DNA of 64,000 nt from Macrotis lagotis. Its lineage: Eukaryota; Chordata; Mammalia; Peramelemorphia; Peramelidae. Where the stretch lies: contig NC_133658.1 in assembly GCF_037893015.1 (NCBI RefSeq), forward strand, positions 61,423,636 through 61,487,635, read 5' to 3'. A program made the translations under genes and the position numbers. Below are positions 33,139-45,180 of this stretch, piece by piece; position 1 is the stretch's first letter; the number at the start of each line of letters is the position of its first letter. The notes under the pieces were generated by a model, which worked only from the letters and a program-made list of their open reading frames with translations, was not told where the DNA came from and searched no databases.

Positions 33139-33465
33139 ATAAAAATGATCTGAGTCTCTACTGATTAGGTGTTGCTGTCAAGCACCGAATCAATGATACA
33201 GAGCTAGTTATCTCATGTGCTTTATTATCCTCAGGGGGTGGTTTCATCTGTATACAATCAGAGCTCAGAGAATCTTCTTCAGAAAACTTATAATGTGAAT
33301 ATATAAGTAATATAGAAAAAGGGAATTTTACAGAAGGTAGGATGTACATGTCTAGAAAACATTACAGAAGGGCCAAGATGGGAACACCTGCCAGTTACTC
33401 CAAAGAGGAGCTGTGGCTTCTTTCCCAGTCCAGATTCTACAGGTGTGACCTCTAGCTTCCAGGAA

Positions 33466-33673
33466 GGGCAGCTAGGTGGCTCAGTGGACAGAATGCAGAG
33501 GTTGTGTTCCAATCTGGCCTTAGGCAAGTCATTGACCCACTTTTGCCTCAGTTTCCTCATCTGTAAAATGAGTAGGAAAAGGAAACAGCAAACCATTTCA
33601 ATATCTTTGCCAAGAAAAACTCAAATGGGATCATGAAGAGTCGGACAAAATTGAAACGACAGTACAACAACAA
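33466..33673 (+). mobile_element. SINE with RTE/Bov-B-like tail
   Basis: tRNA head, then TTTGCCTCAGTTTCCTCATC, TATCTTTGCCAAGAAAA and tail GAAGAGTCGGACAAAATTGA. The tail resembles the 3' end of Bov-B/RTE LINEs. Duplication AGCTTCCAGGAA / AGCTTTCAGGAA (33454-33465, 33674-33685). Confidence 0.9.
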
Positions 33674-33904
33674 AGCTTTCAGGAACAATGAAGCTCAGAA
33701 GAGAAACTAGGGCAGTGTCCTCTTCTTTTTACTGTAACAGAAAGAAGTCTGAGCCCGAGTTTCTTTCCCATCAAAGTCTCTCTCTTTATCCCAGTGGCAG
33801 CAATAAGCCCGAGCCAGCAATTGTCTTGACATGGGTCCATGGGTCAGAAAAGGTGAAGAAGAAAATAAACCCTTAATAAGAGACCCTTTAACAGATATCC
33901 TATT

Positions 33905-34060
33905 TCATGCTTACAACAATCCTGGGAGATAGGCACCATTTTTATCCTTAATTTGCAGTTGAAGAAACTGAGTCAAAGAGGTTAAGTGACTTGCCTAGAG
34001 TCACACAGACAACAAATATCTAAGGTTGAATTTGAACTTGAAGCCTAATTCTAAGTCAGA
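33905..34060 (+). mobile_element. MIR
   Basis: GAAGAAACTGAGTCAAAGAGG, TTAAGTGACTTGCC, CACACAG, TTGAACTTG. Confidence 0.75.
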
Positions 34061-34554
34061 CATTCTATCTCCTCGTACCACTGACCTGCCTTTTATCTAT
34101 AGATAGGCTCTTTTTGGCTTTGGGGAAAGCAACTATTATCACAAGGAGGGTTATTTAATCAGAGAAAAGAATATATAGGTATCTGAGTAAATCAACCCTA
34201 GGGTTACTGATTCTGGAACATGCAGCTCACCCAACCAGGAAGACTCAAGTCAAGTGAACAAGCATTATTTATTATGTGGCTCTGTGCTGAGCCTGGCCAT
34301 ACAAAGACAAAAGATGTCCCTGTTCTCTGAGACCTCCCAATGCCCTTGCTTTCAAGGAGTCCAATGAAAGATAGAAGGGAAAATGTAATTAATTTTTTAA
34401 ATGCCTTTACTAGGAGAGAACCAGGTCAAGAATGGTCAGATTTTCAGAACTCAGAATTCACTTGTGGCCTGGGGTATCTTGCTTCCTGGAGGAACCGGAG
34501 AGAATATGTATCATATTTTAGAGGCTACATATTGCAGGCCTCTCCCTACTCTCA

Positions 34555-34870
34555 ACAAACTCCAGTGGCTCCTTATCACTTCCAGAATCAAAGAGAAAAA
34601 TCCCTAAGAGTCCTTCATCACCAAGCCTCCCTCCTTCACCCCTTTATCCCCTTTCCAGTTTTCTTACATTCCTATACACTCTTCCATCTAGTGAAGCTGG
34701 AGGGCCAAGTGCCCCTGGAGAGCCTGGAATGTTCTCTCTCCTCATCTTCCCCTCTTGGTGTCCCTGACTTACTTCATGTGTCACCTAAAAATCCATCTTT
34801 TGGAAGCCTTCCCCCAAACCTCCTAAATTCTAGTGCCTTCCCTCTGTTCATTATTTCCTATTAATCCTGA
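34555..34870 (+). mobile_element. L2 3' end
   Basis: CTCCAGTGGCTCCTTATCAC, TGGAAGCCTTCCCC and following L2 tail words. The long open frame across it (34340-34864) is repeat-derived. Confidence 0.75.
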
Positions 34871-35389
34871 ATAAGACACAGGACCCAGTACATAGAATTG
34901 CTGACTGATAAAGTCAGCAGCAAAGAGAGCAGAACTTGGAGATCTGCTCTGCTGCCTCTGCATACCTGTTATCAGGGTTGTTTCTTTGACTTGGATCATG
35001 GAGTTTGTAAAGGAAAGGAAACAAGATGTGACAGCAACAGAATCCAAGTTTAGGGGTTTTGTTCTTGGATGGACACTAACTATTCCCCACCATTACCCAG
35101 ACAGGGCTTTGTGTCCTGCATCCTATTCTCTGAGGGCCAAGTTCTTCTTGTCTTTCACACTAACAGCTGATTAAAATCTTGTAGAAAGACTATTAGCAGA
35201 ACAAGTGAGGTCCCCTCCCTCAGGTAACACCCCTGTGATTAACAGGTAACATACTTCAGTGGGGAGACAAGACAGGGTGACTAGGATGACCCATTTTTCC
35301 TCTGACCTCCTTACACAATACTCAGCTGGGGGGGGGCAAACACCTGTGTATAAGCATTGCACGAGGCAAATTGAATTTGACTAAGAGAT
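34871..35389. other. No gene seen
   Basis: Nothing recognised. Poly(G) at about 35330. Confidence 0.35.
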
Positions 35390-38300
35390 ACTTTGTGTGA
35401 TCAGATTTATTTTTAATAATATACATTAAGTGTCTCAAAGTACCTGTGCAAAATTTCCCAGTGAAGTCACTCAGATCCAAAGATATATGCATATAAGCAC
35501 ACATACATACATACATTCACACACATATCTATAGCATATGATATATACAATAAAATCCAATAGATTCCATATAAAATACTGTTAAAATATAGAGCAGCAA
35601 AGTCCTGGCAAAACATTCCCTGATTTTTTTTGGAGCAGACTGGATTCACTCCAGGGCATCCTTTGGGACCTTGGTGGCCCTGGCCCCACACCATCCAGGG
35701 TCCATCACTGACTGTGCTTTTCTAAGGTCATAGCCAATAACAGGTACTGTTTCCTACAAGGTATATTCCCAGCAATTGGATTATTATTTATCTCAGGATG
35801 AGAGTTGGACATTTTCTCTTTAATCTTATTGTCAGAGAATGCATTTGGTCCTCAAAGACGGTTTTTTGTAGGGCTATGGGTTTTGTTCTTTTTTTTGTTT
35901 GTTTCTTTTTGTTTTTTTTTTAATTGCATTTTGTTTTCCCTGGGTGGGGAAAACCTCAAACAACAAAAACATAAACATAAGCTGTTTGTGATGGAGTGGG
36001 CAACTTCTTTTGACTTCAACTCAAGCTCAATGGTCATGAATATCAAGACATCTCAGTCCTCTTTTGAAAACATTTGCAACATTTACTTTAAAAACATGAT
36101 CTGTATTATGATTCTAGATTAAAGCTTGTAGAAAAACAACTCTGACTTGTCCAAGTTAGCAGAAAATCCCCTGCACTACTTACACAGGGATGACAAAGGT
36201 GGCACTTGGGGTCTCTCTCTGGATGAACTCCTATTAGTACCCGTTGACCTATGTTCTCCTCCTTTTGCAGAGAAAGGCCTTAAGCTCTTGGAATTGGCCC
36301 TTGCCAGTTCCCAACCAATCTGTGGATCTTCAGGTCCTTTCTGACCCATGATGTCAGAGAGTATCTAGAGGTCAGACCAGATTAGAAAGGTCTGAAATCA
36401 TCTAATCCTGGCAAGTCAATCCAAATACTTGGAACAGATTTTAGGTTAGGAATGCTGGCAATTTGAAGGAGGTAGTGAGGCCACAGCTTAGGGTGAAGTG
36501 GAAGTTATAGGAGATGCACACCAGGAAAGGGGTGAGCCATCATGGATTGATCCAAAACTAGAGTTTTGGGTTCCTTATCTCTGTGGAGCCCTATACACTT
36601 TCCCTTGGAGCACAAATGGGGCTGTAAGCAAAAACCTTGACCCTGCTTCCTCAGTCAAGTCCCTCCTAGGCTAAATCACAATATAAGTGCAAAAAAAGGA
36701 CACATACAGCACAGGAGAGGTCATGTCATCAAACCAATACTGCCCCTGATTTTTCGCCCAGAAGATCCAGCTTTAAGGGAAATTATTAAGGGGCAGTGGA
36801 AAAACCTGACGCTGTTTGTAAACTGACCTGGGAATTCCCTTTTTAGGGATTAAACAGTCCTAGATCACTGAAAAAGAATGTTCTCTGACCAAACCTGATT
36901 ACCTAAGTTTTCCCAATAGATTTCTCTAAACAATGATTCAATAATACAAATAATAGCAGTAGTCTTTGGACTTGAGGTGGGGGGAGAATCACCAGTTCCT
37001 ATAGACAACACAAATAGCTGGGTCACTTGGTTCCTAAGTCTCCTTATGATACAGTCATGTGAGGAAGAGCATCAGAGACTTAACATTGAGGGTAAAGTAC
37101 ATATAGTTTGGATCAGACTGGAGGAGGAGGAGGAGGAGGAGGATTTAAAACAAATGTTACAACAGCCCAGAAATGCAAGGACTTGAAACTTCACACAGTA
37201 TTACAATCTCCTCTTCCAGCCATGTTGGTGGGACCCCACAGACAGTAAATAAGAGGGACTTACCCAGTGACCCACCTGCCTATTCCTTGCCCAGAAAGAC
37301 TCACAGAAATGATCATGGATAATTAACTACTTTGGTATAAACATAAAACTCTTTCCCTTGATCCCCAATCTATAAAACAATAGCACCAGGGGATGGGATG
37401 CTTCCCAGAGAAGTTTTCAAAAACCACACTGTGTGAAGATGAGTGAGGGTGGCAGTCCTCTCTTCCGTTGTGCTGAGAAAATACAGAGTCTGGCAGTAAC
37501 ATAGTTAATACAGCCTTTAAAAATAGAAAGTGTGTGTGGGGTAAAACTCAAACCAAAGTCTAGGGTGCTCAAAATGGCGCAGCAGTCCACCGATCCTCCA
37601 CTTACCACCTGAGGAAAGGGCAGATTGGAGGGCAAAGATGGAAGCCACATAGAAGAGATCCTAGATGTGCTTCATCCAATCCAAAGTTTGGGGAATGATG
37701 AGATGGGAGAGAAGAGCGTGGCAGGAAGGGAAGGAAGGATCTGAAGAAATAGGCATTACTATAGCTAAAGTAAAGAAGCCAGCCTTGAATGGCCACTCGG
37801 CTTGTGTTGTGTAAGTCAGGGTGTCCCGTGTCTTAAGGGCCCCTGACTAAGAGCTGGAGACTGGTTTTGGCAGTGTGGGCATCCCTTCTCCCCTCAACTG
37901 CTTGAAAGGGAGCCTGAAGTTGTGACAGCACCAACAACACAAGGATGATTGGAGTGAATTTCTCTCTTCTCTTGAAGTAGGATCAGCTGAGTTAACTTTT
38001 AGACTGCTTCAAATTCAGGATATGCCCAAAACAAGGTCTTCTTTACATTTCAGAGAATTTAAAATAAAACTAGTATCCAAAAGTAAGTCAGAAAAGATAT
38101 GTGTGAAACCTTTCTAAAGTGATCTCTTAGAACAATCTCTTCACCTCCACTCTACCAATAATCAGACTTTCCCTTTACAGAGATCAACAAGCTCATTGTG
38201 TAGATTTGATCCAAAAGCTAACCAAATCAGATGGTGTGGCCAGGAAAGAGAATGTGTCTGATCACTGATGAAGAGCTGAGACTTCATTCACATCAAAATG

Positions 38301-38485
38301 GAAAAATAAAGTTAAGGCCTGCAGAAGGAGACCCAGTTTAAAACTTTGATTTAAAAAATAAAATTAAATTAAGGAACAGGAAAATATGAACACCTTCAAG
38401 ATAGTGAAGCAGCATTTTCCCCCTCATTGGGTTGGAAGGGAAGGCATCCAGGGTGATGGAGTGTGGAGGCTGTTGGGACACAGCA
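35390..38485 (-). other. Probable PLA2G15 3' UTR and downstream flank
   Basis: About 3.1 kb following the PLA2G15 stop with no recognisable SINE or LINE, unlike the rest of the window. It contains a (GGA)n run at about 37122-37142. A minus-strand AATAAA lies at 35411-35406 in an AT-rich context. I infer that part or all of this is transcribed 3' UTR; the end is a guess. No long meaningful ORF was recognised. Confidence 0.45.
35406..35411 (-). promoter_or_regulatory. Candidate polyadenylation signal
   Basis: AATAAA on the minus strand, about 3.1 kb below the PLA2G15 stop, at the edge of the repeat-free tract. Nearer minus-strand hexamers may be used instead, so this is only a candidate for the distal site. 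Confidence 0.3.
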
Positions 38486-38997
38486 TCACAAACCAAAGAG
38501 AACATTTTTTAAGTAGGAAAGCGCTGTGTCACTTGAGAGCATCTGAATGTGTTCTGTTCCCTTAAGCTCTAGTAGGGTCACCTCCTGCTTCTGCTGTTTC
38601 ACCCACTTCAGGCAGTGCAGGGAGCTCTCCACATTCACTGTGCCATCCCCATCGCCATAGAAGATTTTGGGGTCTCGGTCAGGAAAGTTATCATAATAGA
38701 AAGAGTCTGGGGTCTGGACACCGGTACCATAGAGGCAATGTAGCCGTACTCCAGGGGGTATCATCTCATAGACCAAGGGCTCTGTGTCTTGCCTCATGAA
38801 CCAGCCATCCTCAAAGCCAATATCCTTATAGAACTTCTGGTAGTCCTGGAGGGTGTAACTGGCTTTGGGGGTTCTCACAAAGACCTTCTCTGAAGACCAG
38901 GTGTAATTGTAGGGAAGCAGCCAATTGGTCGAGACAGCAGATCTCTGTTGCTCTCTGATTTTCAAAGCACTGATGACAGAAATTCTGTTGTTGTCCC
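38486..38997 (-). CDS. PLA2G15: PLA2G15 exon 6, C-terminal exon
   Basis: 512 bp. The acceptor is CCCTACTATAG and the stop is TGA. It encodes 169 residues, the same count as human residues 244-412. It carries the catalytic Asp (GDGDGTVN) and His (GTEHIQM) and the conserved Asn273 sequon (NYTW). Sequons equivalent to human Asn289 and Asn398 are absent (ASYTL and SSDTAL replace them). The unpaired Cys355 equivalent is Phe. Confidence 0.97.
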
Positions 38998-41900
38998 CTA
39001 TAGTAGGGTAAAGACTTTGGTTAGTCACTTATGGCTTGCCATCTGACTCCTCTCCCTGCCCACCAAGCAGCCTAACATCTTTTAGCTCCCTAAGAAGACT
39101 CAGAAATGTGCCAGCTTGACCAAGTCTGGCAGGGAGGGTCATGGAGGGTTAGCCATCGACTTTGGCCTTGGGCCATTCCTAAGACAATCTTAAGCTCTCT
39201 CACTGCATGCTCCTGAAGGGACAAGATGAGATCCCAGAAAGACTGAGATCCAAAAGGAGGGGAATCAAGGAAGAAATAACCAAAGACTCTCTGCCTCTCT
39301 CCATTCACAACCCATAAAGAAATTCAGAGGCAGGAGTGTCATGTCAAAGCCACCAGGTGTCACTGCTGACCCATGGCAGAGGCCAAGTCCACTTTCACAG
39401 CTTCAAGAGCTAATTATTTTAGAGATAAGGAATGCAATTCGAGGATGGCACACTGACTTGCCAAAGACCTCCAACTGGGATTCTCATTTAGCTCTGAGAA
39501 CCAAACGCCCCACAACCTGTCCATTTTATTACTCTGGTCCCATTACTGGAATCTCACCATAACCCAACATAGGGCTGCCAAATGAAACCCAAGCTCAGAA
39601 AGAACAGCAAAAAACACCCTTCCCAATAAATGCTTGGGAGGAGGAACCTCCAGGGCCGATAGAGCCCCAAGAGTGTACCCTCTGCAGCCCCTTCATCATT
39701 CACTCTTCAGATGAAGACAAGCTCTGAGAACTGTGCTCCCCTGAGAAGTGCGGAACATGAACACAGAAAGGAAAAAATGTTTCTGGTCTGGGAAATTCTC
39801 ATTTCAGAGAACACATTCCCACTCCCAGGAACCTGGTGGTACAAAGACTTGCTACTGTGGATGCTTTGTGTCCCCTCCTCTCCATAAGTATAGAGGCCAA
39901 TCACTGAGTTTGTTTCCATAAAGCCACATGGGGTGGTGTTCTCGGAGTGAGGCTAGGCGGTGAAAGCAGGTAGTGAGGTATCTCAGGGATTCCAGTCTGA
40001 GCTCTGCCATTCACTGGCTTCATAAATTTAAGCCAGTGACTCCAAAATGAGAGGGAGGGCAGCTAGGTGGTACAGTGGATAGAGCACCAGCCCTGGAGTC
40101 AGGAGTCCCTGAGTTCAAATCCAGCCTCAGACACTTAATAATTACCTAGCTGTGCCTTGCAAAAATAAAAAAAGAAAGAAAGAAAAAAATGAGAAGGGTT
40201 AGATCAGAAGATTCATCTCTCCAAGGGAACTTCAGTACTTTCTTTAACTGTGTAGAGGAATCTAGGGGTCTCTAGAGCAAAAGTAGCAAATGAAAATCTC
40301 TAATTGAAAGTCCTACTTTCTATAGATCTTCTATTGTCCCTTCTACTGAATGTAGATATGGTGCAGTAAAGTCTTGAGAGCACTTTCCACACTTTATAGC
40401 TGAAACTGAGATCCCCTTGCCTCTGTTGCCATGGGTCTGAAGCAGGATTTGAATCCAGGCCTTACTGAACTCTGTCTACTGTACCAAGTATTATCTAACT
40501 GGAGCCCTTCAGCAACCATAGGAGGGAACACTATTATCTCTCTGTTATAGATGAGGAAACCTAAACCTGAGGCAGAGTAAGTAACTGGACTATAAACCTC
40601 AACTATTAGACCTGAGACTGAACCCAAGCTTTCCACTATGCTGCCTCTCAAAGGATCAACAGCTTCGGGGAACTCTGTGATGCCCATTAACTAATCCTTG
40701 GCTTGGGTCATGGTGTCATCAAAACAAATACTATCCTAGACTGCAATAAGAAAGATCCAAGGGACCAGGGAAAAAAACTGTCCTGACAGTCACACCTGAA
40801 CACTGTTGAAGCTAGGAGAGAATCATACTCCACTGTGAAATGCTTCCCTACTCTACCCCCCCACCCCCATCCCCCCAATCACAAACAACATGGCAGTTAT
40901 TCTGGCATAAGGAAGGAAAGGAAAAAAAGCAAAAAGGCAAAAGCCCAGCGACAATGTGACTGACCATGCCATACTCGCAAGAAAAGAAAACCACTGCCAA
41001 CCATAGCTGCAATTTCCCCAGGAACAGCAGCTGGCAGAATATCTGGGAAGATCCTGCTGGGAGGGACATGAGCTACCTTTGGAAAGACAAGCAGGAAGCA
41101 AAGTCTATGTTAAAGAACAAAGAAAGCCAATACCTTGATATAGACCAAGTACACTGAGGGATTCCTGGGCTTAAGCTACTATACACCATTTGGAGGAGAT
41201 GACACTAAGACTCTAATTTTCTCTTTAAAGATGACAGACAAGGAGAACATGTCCTTCTCATCTTGTGACTTACCCTTTCCCACCATCCTCACAGTCTACC
41301 TTTTCCCAAAAGGAACCCACCTGAAGCTAGGACTCGAAGGGTCTTGGCCACTCCTCCCCAGGGAGCACCTAAAGATACGAAGGAATGGATGTACTTGTCT
41401 TTCCAGTCCTGTGATTGTTGGTTGAGGAAATAAAGTGTATACATGTTGCCCATACTGTGGGCAACCAGGACAACAGGGCTTCCATACTGCTCATACATCC
41501 CCTCAATCATCTTGCGGAGGGCAAGGAAATAGGGTTTATTTTCATCTAGGAAACAAAGTGAAGCAGGTGAAGGTTAGAGAAAGAATAGGAGAAAAAACAA
41601 GATTTAGATGAAAACTTGGAGTGTCCTTTGGGTTAGTTTTAAGAACTGAAGGTGTAAGGGCATGGACAAAATTTGGATATGGCCGGTAGGGGGCTGTATT
41701 TCTGCTCTTTTTTTCCCTTCTTCTGTGGGACAAGATAGAAATGGGGGTGAAAGAAATTCATCTAGGGGACAGCTTTTAAGCTTTCCCCATGAGGGTCTTC
41801 ATTCCTATAATAAAACAAAATGGCAGAACAATTCACATTCAGGGGGCTGTAAAGACCATCATTCCAAGTCACTTACTTGGGGCTTTTCGCCAGTCATAGG

Positions 41901-42371
41901 GAGCTCCTCTGACATCTTCTCCTCTGCTGTAACCCCAGTGCACTAGGTTCTCTACCATAGTGAAGAAATAAGCTCCTAAGAATGACAGAAAGCATAGAAA
42001 GGATGAGTGAGTGTCTCCTGGGACCACCTTGATGTTGCAACACAACTCACTGTCATAGTCCAACTGGGAACTTGATTTGATGACCAAAAAACACATGAGA
42101 ATGTGAACTATTCCTTCTATTGAACAGCTATCACCCTCTGAGGGAAAGTAGGAAGAAAATGAAACAAACAAGATAATTTCAGAAGTGGTTTCCCCTAGAT
42201 TTATGAGTCTGCAAGCCTAGGCATCTGATTAGCACAAATCCTCACAAAGCTGGCAAGAGCATTTTACTGTGAGGCCCACCACAATCCCTCCTCTCATGTC
42301 ATAAAATTATGTCAGAAGAGACTGGTTTCCATGTTCAACAAAAGATATTCAACTAAATTTAACTAAAAAAA

Positions 42372-42410
<39 letters not shown>

Positions 42411-45137
42411 ATTGGAATTAACTAATTTTAACTCACCAAATAAGAAAATCCAGTTAGAATTCACCTTATCACCCAATTCCAAAAATCAGTTGGGGAAGTA
42501 GAATGGCAGGAGCCTTGGACTAAGAAGTCAGGGAATCTTGGTTTTTCAAAAAAGACTTCAAGTTTAAATAAAGGAATACTAACCTAACTATGCTATATTA
42601 AAGTTGAAATGATTTTACACAGGCAGTAAATATGAGAGCCAGGAGATAAGAATCTAGATTTTTTTGCCTCCAAGGCATCATTTCCCCTTCACCAACCTAG
42701 TTTTACTATTTAGCTGGGACCCACAACCAATCCAAGCCTCAGAGGTTGGCCTAGATGACTGGATAAGGTATCAGCTTCCTCACTCAGTATACCCTTCTCA
42801 CAACTCTGATTTTCCATTTTTCAAAATAAAATTTTGTTTCAAGAAGTCACCCCTTGGAGTGATCGATGTTTAATAATTATTTTAAAGAAAGAACCTAAAA
42901 ATTGTCTTCAATCTTTCCTTTTCACACTAACACGTCATCAGCTTTCTGAATCTAATGTGTGAAAAAAAAATCACATAATACCAGCAAAGAATCAATTGAT
43001 CTTTTATTCCAGGGGCAAAGTCCCATTAGTACTTCTCAAAAAACCACAGCATCTTCTAGGAAATAGGCAGTTCAGATTTAGAGCAAGGAAGGACCTTAGG
43101 GCCCAGTCAGCCCAACCCCTTCATTTTACAGATGAGGAACCGGGTAGCAATGCCAAGACCCCTGACTCCAGGCCCAGAGCTCTTCCCACTTTGATCAACA
43201 TGCCCAGGTATTCTTAGGCCACAGCACTGGATGTAGAGTTAGAGGGATATCTGAGTCTTGCTTCTGCTACTGATTTCACTCCTCTGAGTCTCCATTATTA
43301 AAAACAATAACAAACAACAACAAAAAGCAGAAGGTGCTACAGGAATAGAGATGAGATAGAAGAAATGATCCTGAGGGTTTCCTGCAGCTTGTAATCCATG
43401 TTAGGATCCTAAGATTGCAACACATCCTATTTTAGGAGGGGCAGGGAGAGAGAAAGAGATGCCAGAGTTTTTCTGTAAGATGACAAGATTTAGCCCTGGG
43501 CTCTCAGTTATCTAGGTCAACCCCTCATTTCAAAAATCAGGGAGCTATGAAAGGTCAGTCCACTACAAGCATTTAATAAGCATTTCCTTGGTATCAGGCA
43601 GGCAATAAGTCCTGGAGATATGAAGGCCACTGGGCTGGCATTCCAACCCCAAACCTGGGAGTCCCAAGACAATGCTCCCCACCCTCCTGTCAAGTCAAAG
43701 GGCATCTTTCTCTTCCCTGTCAAGATGGAGAGTTGGTTTTATCTTTCTCATTCCTCAAGCTTTTCTTTATCTTCCCAGACTCCTTTAAGTCACACCAATT
43801 CCTTCCCCTCTCCAAACCTGATAATATTTTGGAACTATCTTAATGATCCTCACCCAAAGATGATGTCAGCATCACTAGTTAGCATCCAGTCTTTCCATAT
43901 GTTTATGACTGGCTTCCCTAAAGACTATAAATTCCTTCAGGGTTGAGAACATGTATCCCCACAGAAACTAAAACAAAGTCTTAAACAGTTAGGGTTGTTG
44001 ATTGCATACAAACCCCAATACCCCTATTAGAGTTTATAGATCATGAGTATTTCCACAGCTACCTTGTTTTGGTAGGCAATAAAATTTATCATCATCATCA
44101 TCATCATTACCACCATCACCACCATCACCATCACCACCATTGTGAATAATATGGAAATTGAGCCACTAAGAAGTTAAATTCAAATCTCTGACTTGAGATT
44201 TATTTGGATACCCAGCAACAAAGTGTAAAGGGAAAGGCTTTGGCATAGAGTTGGAAGATTGGAGCTTAAATCTAAACTCTTGTCCTTTGGGCAATCAGCC
44301 CAGTTTCCTTCCTCATCTAGAAATCAGGGATAATAATAGCTGGCCTTCTTACCTTGGAGAGCCCACTGTGAGGACCAAATGAGGAAGTTCTTTGTAAACT
44401 ATGGAAATACGGTTTGCAATCCTACCAATCTTGTCCTCACAAGAAAAAGGAAAAACTGCACAAGCAGTTTCTATTTAGATGCTTGGTAAAATCCGGAGGG
44501 ATAGGGGGGATAGGACACTACCTACCAAAAGAAATTTTGTTAGGATCAAGGTATTCCACAGAAAAGGTGTCTCCAAAGCCAGGAACCTGCACATCCACAC
44601 CTTCTGGGGAATGAGTGGTCCTGGAGGTTCTATTATATATCAACCTGTTGGAAAAGTCAAAACAACAGATATGTATTTAACTACCTGAAAGTGCCCAACA
44701 ACACTGCAACAAGCAGGAAACATAATGGGGAGACTCTGAAGAAAAATTCACCTGAATTGAAATAGTCAACAACACACAGATTAGAATTTACATACTGGCA
44801 TGTGAAGACTCACTCTATCAACAATCAACAATTTATACTAATAGGGATACAGACAAAACACAAAAGGGTCCCTTTCCCAGCCTCAAAGAGATAATATATA
44901 GGAGAGATAATATAATAAAGATAATAAAGATAAGGACATCTAGGGTGATCCCAACCATTTGAGTCCACATAATTTGAAATTATAATTATATAAAATATGG
45001 CAACTAGTTCCAGCCTAATGTAAATATACTGTGAGAATTCAAATAAATCCAACCAGTTACAAGATTAATTATTCTTAACTAATCAGGACCTAGTTGTTGT
45101 GTTGGCAATATTCACATGTATATACATACACCCTGAT

Positions 45138-45180
<43 letters not shown>

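Larger units (their letters stand above)
41976..44525 (-). other. PLA2G15 intron 3
   Basis: Contains a (TG)n at 42375-42408, MIR at about 43085-43200, and an (ATC)/(ACC) array at 44088-44141. No gene seen. Confidence 0.9.

Noticed and set aside
34340-34864. 174-codon plus-strand open frame
   Set aside because: Much of it is the L2 3' end (CTCCAGTGGCTCCTTATCAC); repeat-derived.
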